From DASRRB01 sp036732755 (GTDB lineage Bacteria; Planctomycetota; B15-G4; SIAN01): a DNA stretch of 41,180 nt. Numbering within the stretch: the stretch's first letter is position 1; the number at the start of each line of letters is the position of its first letter. A program made the translations under genes and the position numbers. Under the pieces are notes generated by a model. That model saw only the letters and a program-made list of their open reading frames with translations. It was not told where the DNA came from and did not search any database. The stretch lies in contig DAINBU010000038.1 in NCBI GenBank assembly GCA_036732755.1, positions 1-41,180 of the forward strand, read 5' to 3'. Positions 40,618 to 41,180 of this stretch are shown piece after piece.

Positions 40618-41180
40618 TCAGTGCCCGAGCACGAGTTCGAGCCCCGGCGTGAACGACACGCCCTTCGCAGCGCCCGGGTCGGCTTCGATGGCCTGGAGGT
40701 CGACCGTGAAACCACAGAGGTCGTCGTCGTTCGGAATCAGGTCGGAGAGGCTCGCCCCGCTTGCTGGCAAGCCAAGGACGCGAGTGATCAGTGGATCTGC
40801 GAGGACGTCGCTGCCCCAGTTCGTGTGGATCGTCGTCCGCTGGAATCCAATGATGAGAAGGCCGACGGTCGCGTTCCCGTACGAGTTGGCGAGATCGAGG
40901 GTGACCGTGGTGCCGAGGACCGGATCGGCTCGAGAGGTGAACGAAGGGACGCCGTTCGTGCCGGGAAAGCCGGTGCCGTAGTTGGACCAGGTCGCGATCT
41001 CGCAACGCTCGTGGACGAAGACGTCCTCGAACGCGTTCGTGTCGCCGGCGACGAGGTTCGAGGCGAAGCCGTAGAACGCCACGATCTGCCCGTCTGCCGA
41101 GATCGACGGGCCATAGCAGTTGCCATTCCCCTCCACGCCCGACGAGTCCACGCTGACCCGTTCGGTGATCCCGGTGGCGC
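40618..41180 (-). CDS. Partial PD40-type propeller protein (3' end; continues beyond window)
   Basis: The last 187 codons of a protein whose 5' part lies beyond the right edge. The visible part shows one propeller unit (ISADGQIVAFYGFASNLVAGDTNAFEDVFVHERC) preceded by TERVSVDSSG. The C-terminal domain follows (ATWSNYGTGFPGTNGVPSFTS ... GVSFTPGLELVLGH). That domain is clearly the same as in the protein at 29073-30593, sharing the motifs NYG.G, LDLANS, IPxDDxxCGxxVDxQAxExDPGAxKGVSFTxGLEL. It is a paralogue on the opposite strand. The stop is TGA at 40618. About 180 bases without gene signals separate it from the haloperoxidase. Confidence 0.85.
   Translation of the reverse strand, partial: ATGITERVSVDSSGVEGNGNCYGPSISADGQIVAFYGFASNLVAGDTNAFEDVFVHERCEIATWSNYGTGFPGTNGVPSFTSRADPVLGTTVTLDLANSYGNATVGLLIIGFQRTTIHTNWGSDVLADPLITRVLGLPASGASLSDLIPNDDDLCGFTVDLQAIEADPGAAKGVSFTPGLELVLGH

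Noticed and set aside
1..41180. tRNA, rRNA or riboswitch genes
   Set aside because: I saw no cloverleaf with a TTC loop, no conserved rRNA stretches and no recognisable riboswitch core in the gaps, reading by eye only.

Overview
The window is a 41-kb piece of a very GC-rich bacterial chromosome. The strong G/C preference at third codon positions leaves long spurious open frames on the opposite strand of almost every gene. The gene content suggests a Planctomycetota-like organism, by inference and without any 16S marker here: a CRTAC1 (FG-GAP plus ASPIC/UnbV) lipoprotein beside a membrane-anchored multiheme cytochrome with TPRs, several large secreted beta-propeller proteins, a HEAT plus von Willebrand A protein, and an ECF sigma/zinc-finger anti-sigma pair. 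I saw no rRNA, tRNA, CRISPR array or recognisable insertion sequence.

Layout. 0.4-9.3 kb: a CRTAC1 protein and a five-CXXCH cytochrome, a DUF983 protein, a prolyl-oligopeptidase lipoprotein and an SGNH hydrolase. 9.5-13.4 kb: a tightly packed minus-strand operon (ECF sigma factor, anti-sigma factor, four-helix membrane protein, glycosyltransferase), with rsgA divergent from it. 13.4-20.6 kb: a secreted protein of unknown function with a degenerate HExxH-like motif, a double-thioredoxin secreted protein, a SurA/PpiC-like isomerase translationally coupled to mfd, and mfd itself. 20.7-23.4 kb: a small accessory patch around rnc (RNase III). It holds an overlapping DUF6883-like/DUF4926 pair, a PIN-domain gene with its small overlapping partner, and a solitary C-terminal piece of an Rpn-family protein. 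23.5-29.1 kb: a HEAT/VWA secreted protein overlapping a dGTPase-like gene, a CPA2 (KefB/YbaL-type) antiporter, and a HIT-family protein.

29-41 kb is an array of exported proteins: a PD40-type propeller protein, an SBBP-repeat protein, an FG-GAP seven-bladed propeller protein, a subtilisin-like protease, a double-Asp retropepsin-like protein and a vanadium-haloperoxidase-like protein. The window ends in a second, partial PD40-type protein that shares its C-terminal domain with the first. Part of this block (about 30.6-34.65 kb) is visibly less GC-biased in its codons than the rest.

The most notable sequence feature is a run of ten G residues (31095-31104) exactly between a signal peptide and the mature domains of the SBBP-repeat protein. 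The two parts are in different frames as written, and nine Gs would join them. This is either a homopolymer sequencing error or a phase-variable (contingency) switch controlling export of a large surface protein. Second in interest is the small toxin/antitoxin-like patch around rnc.
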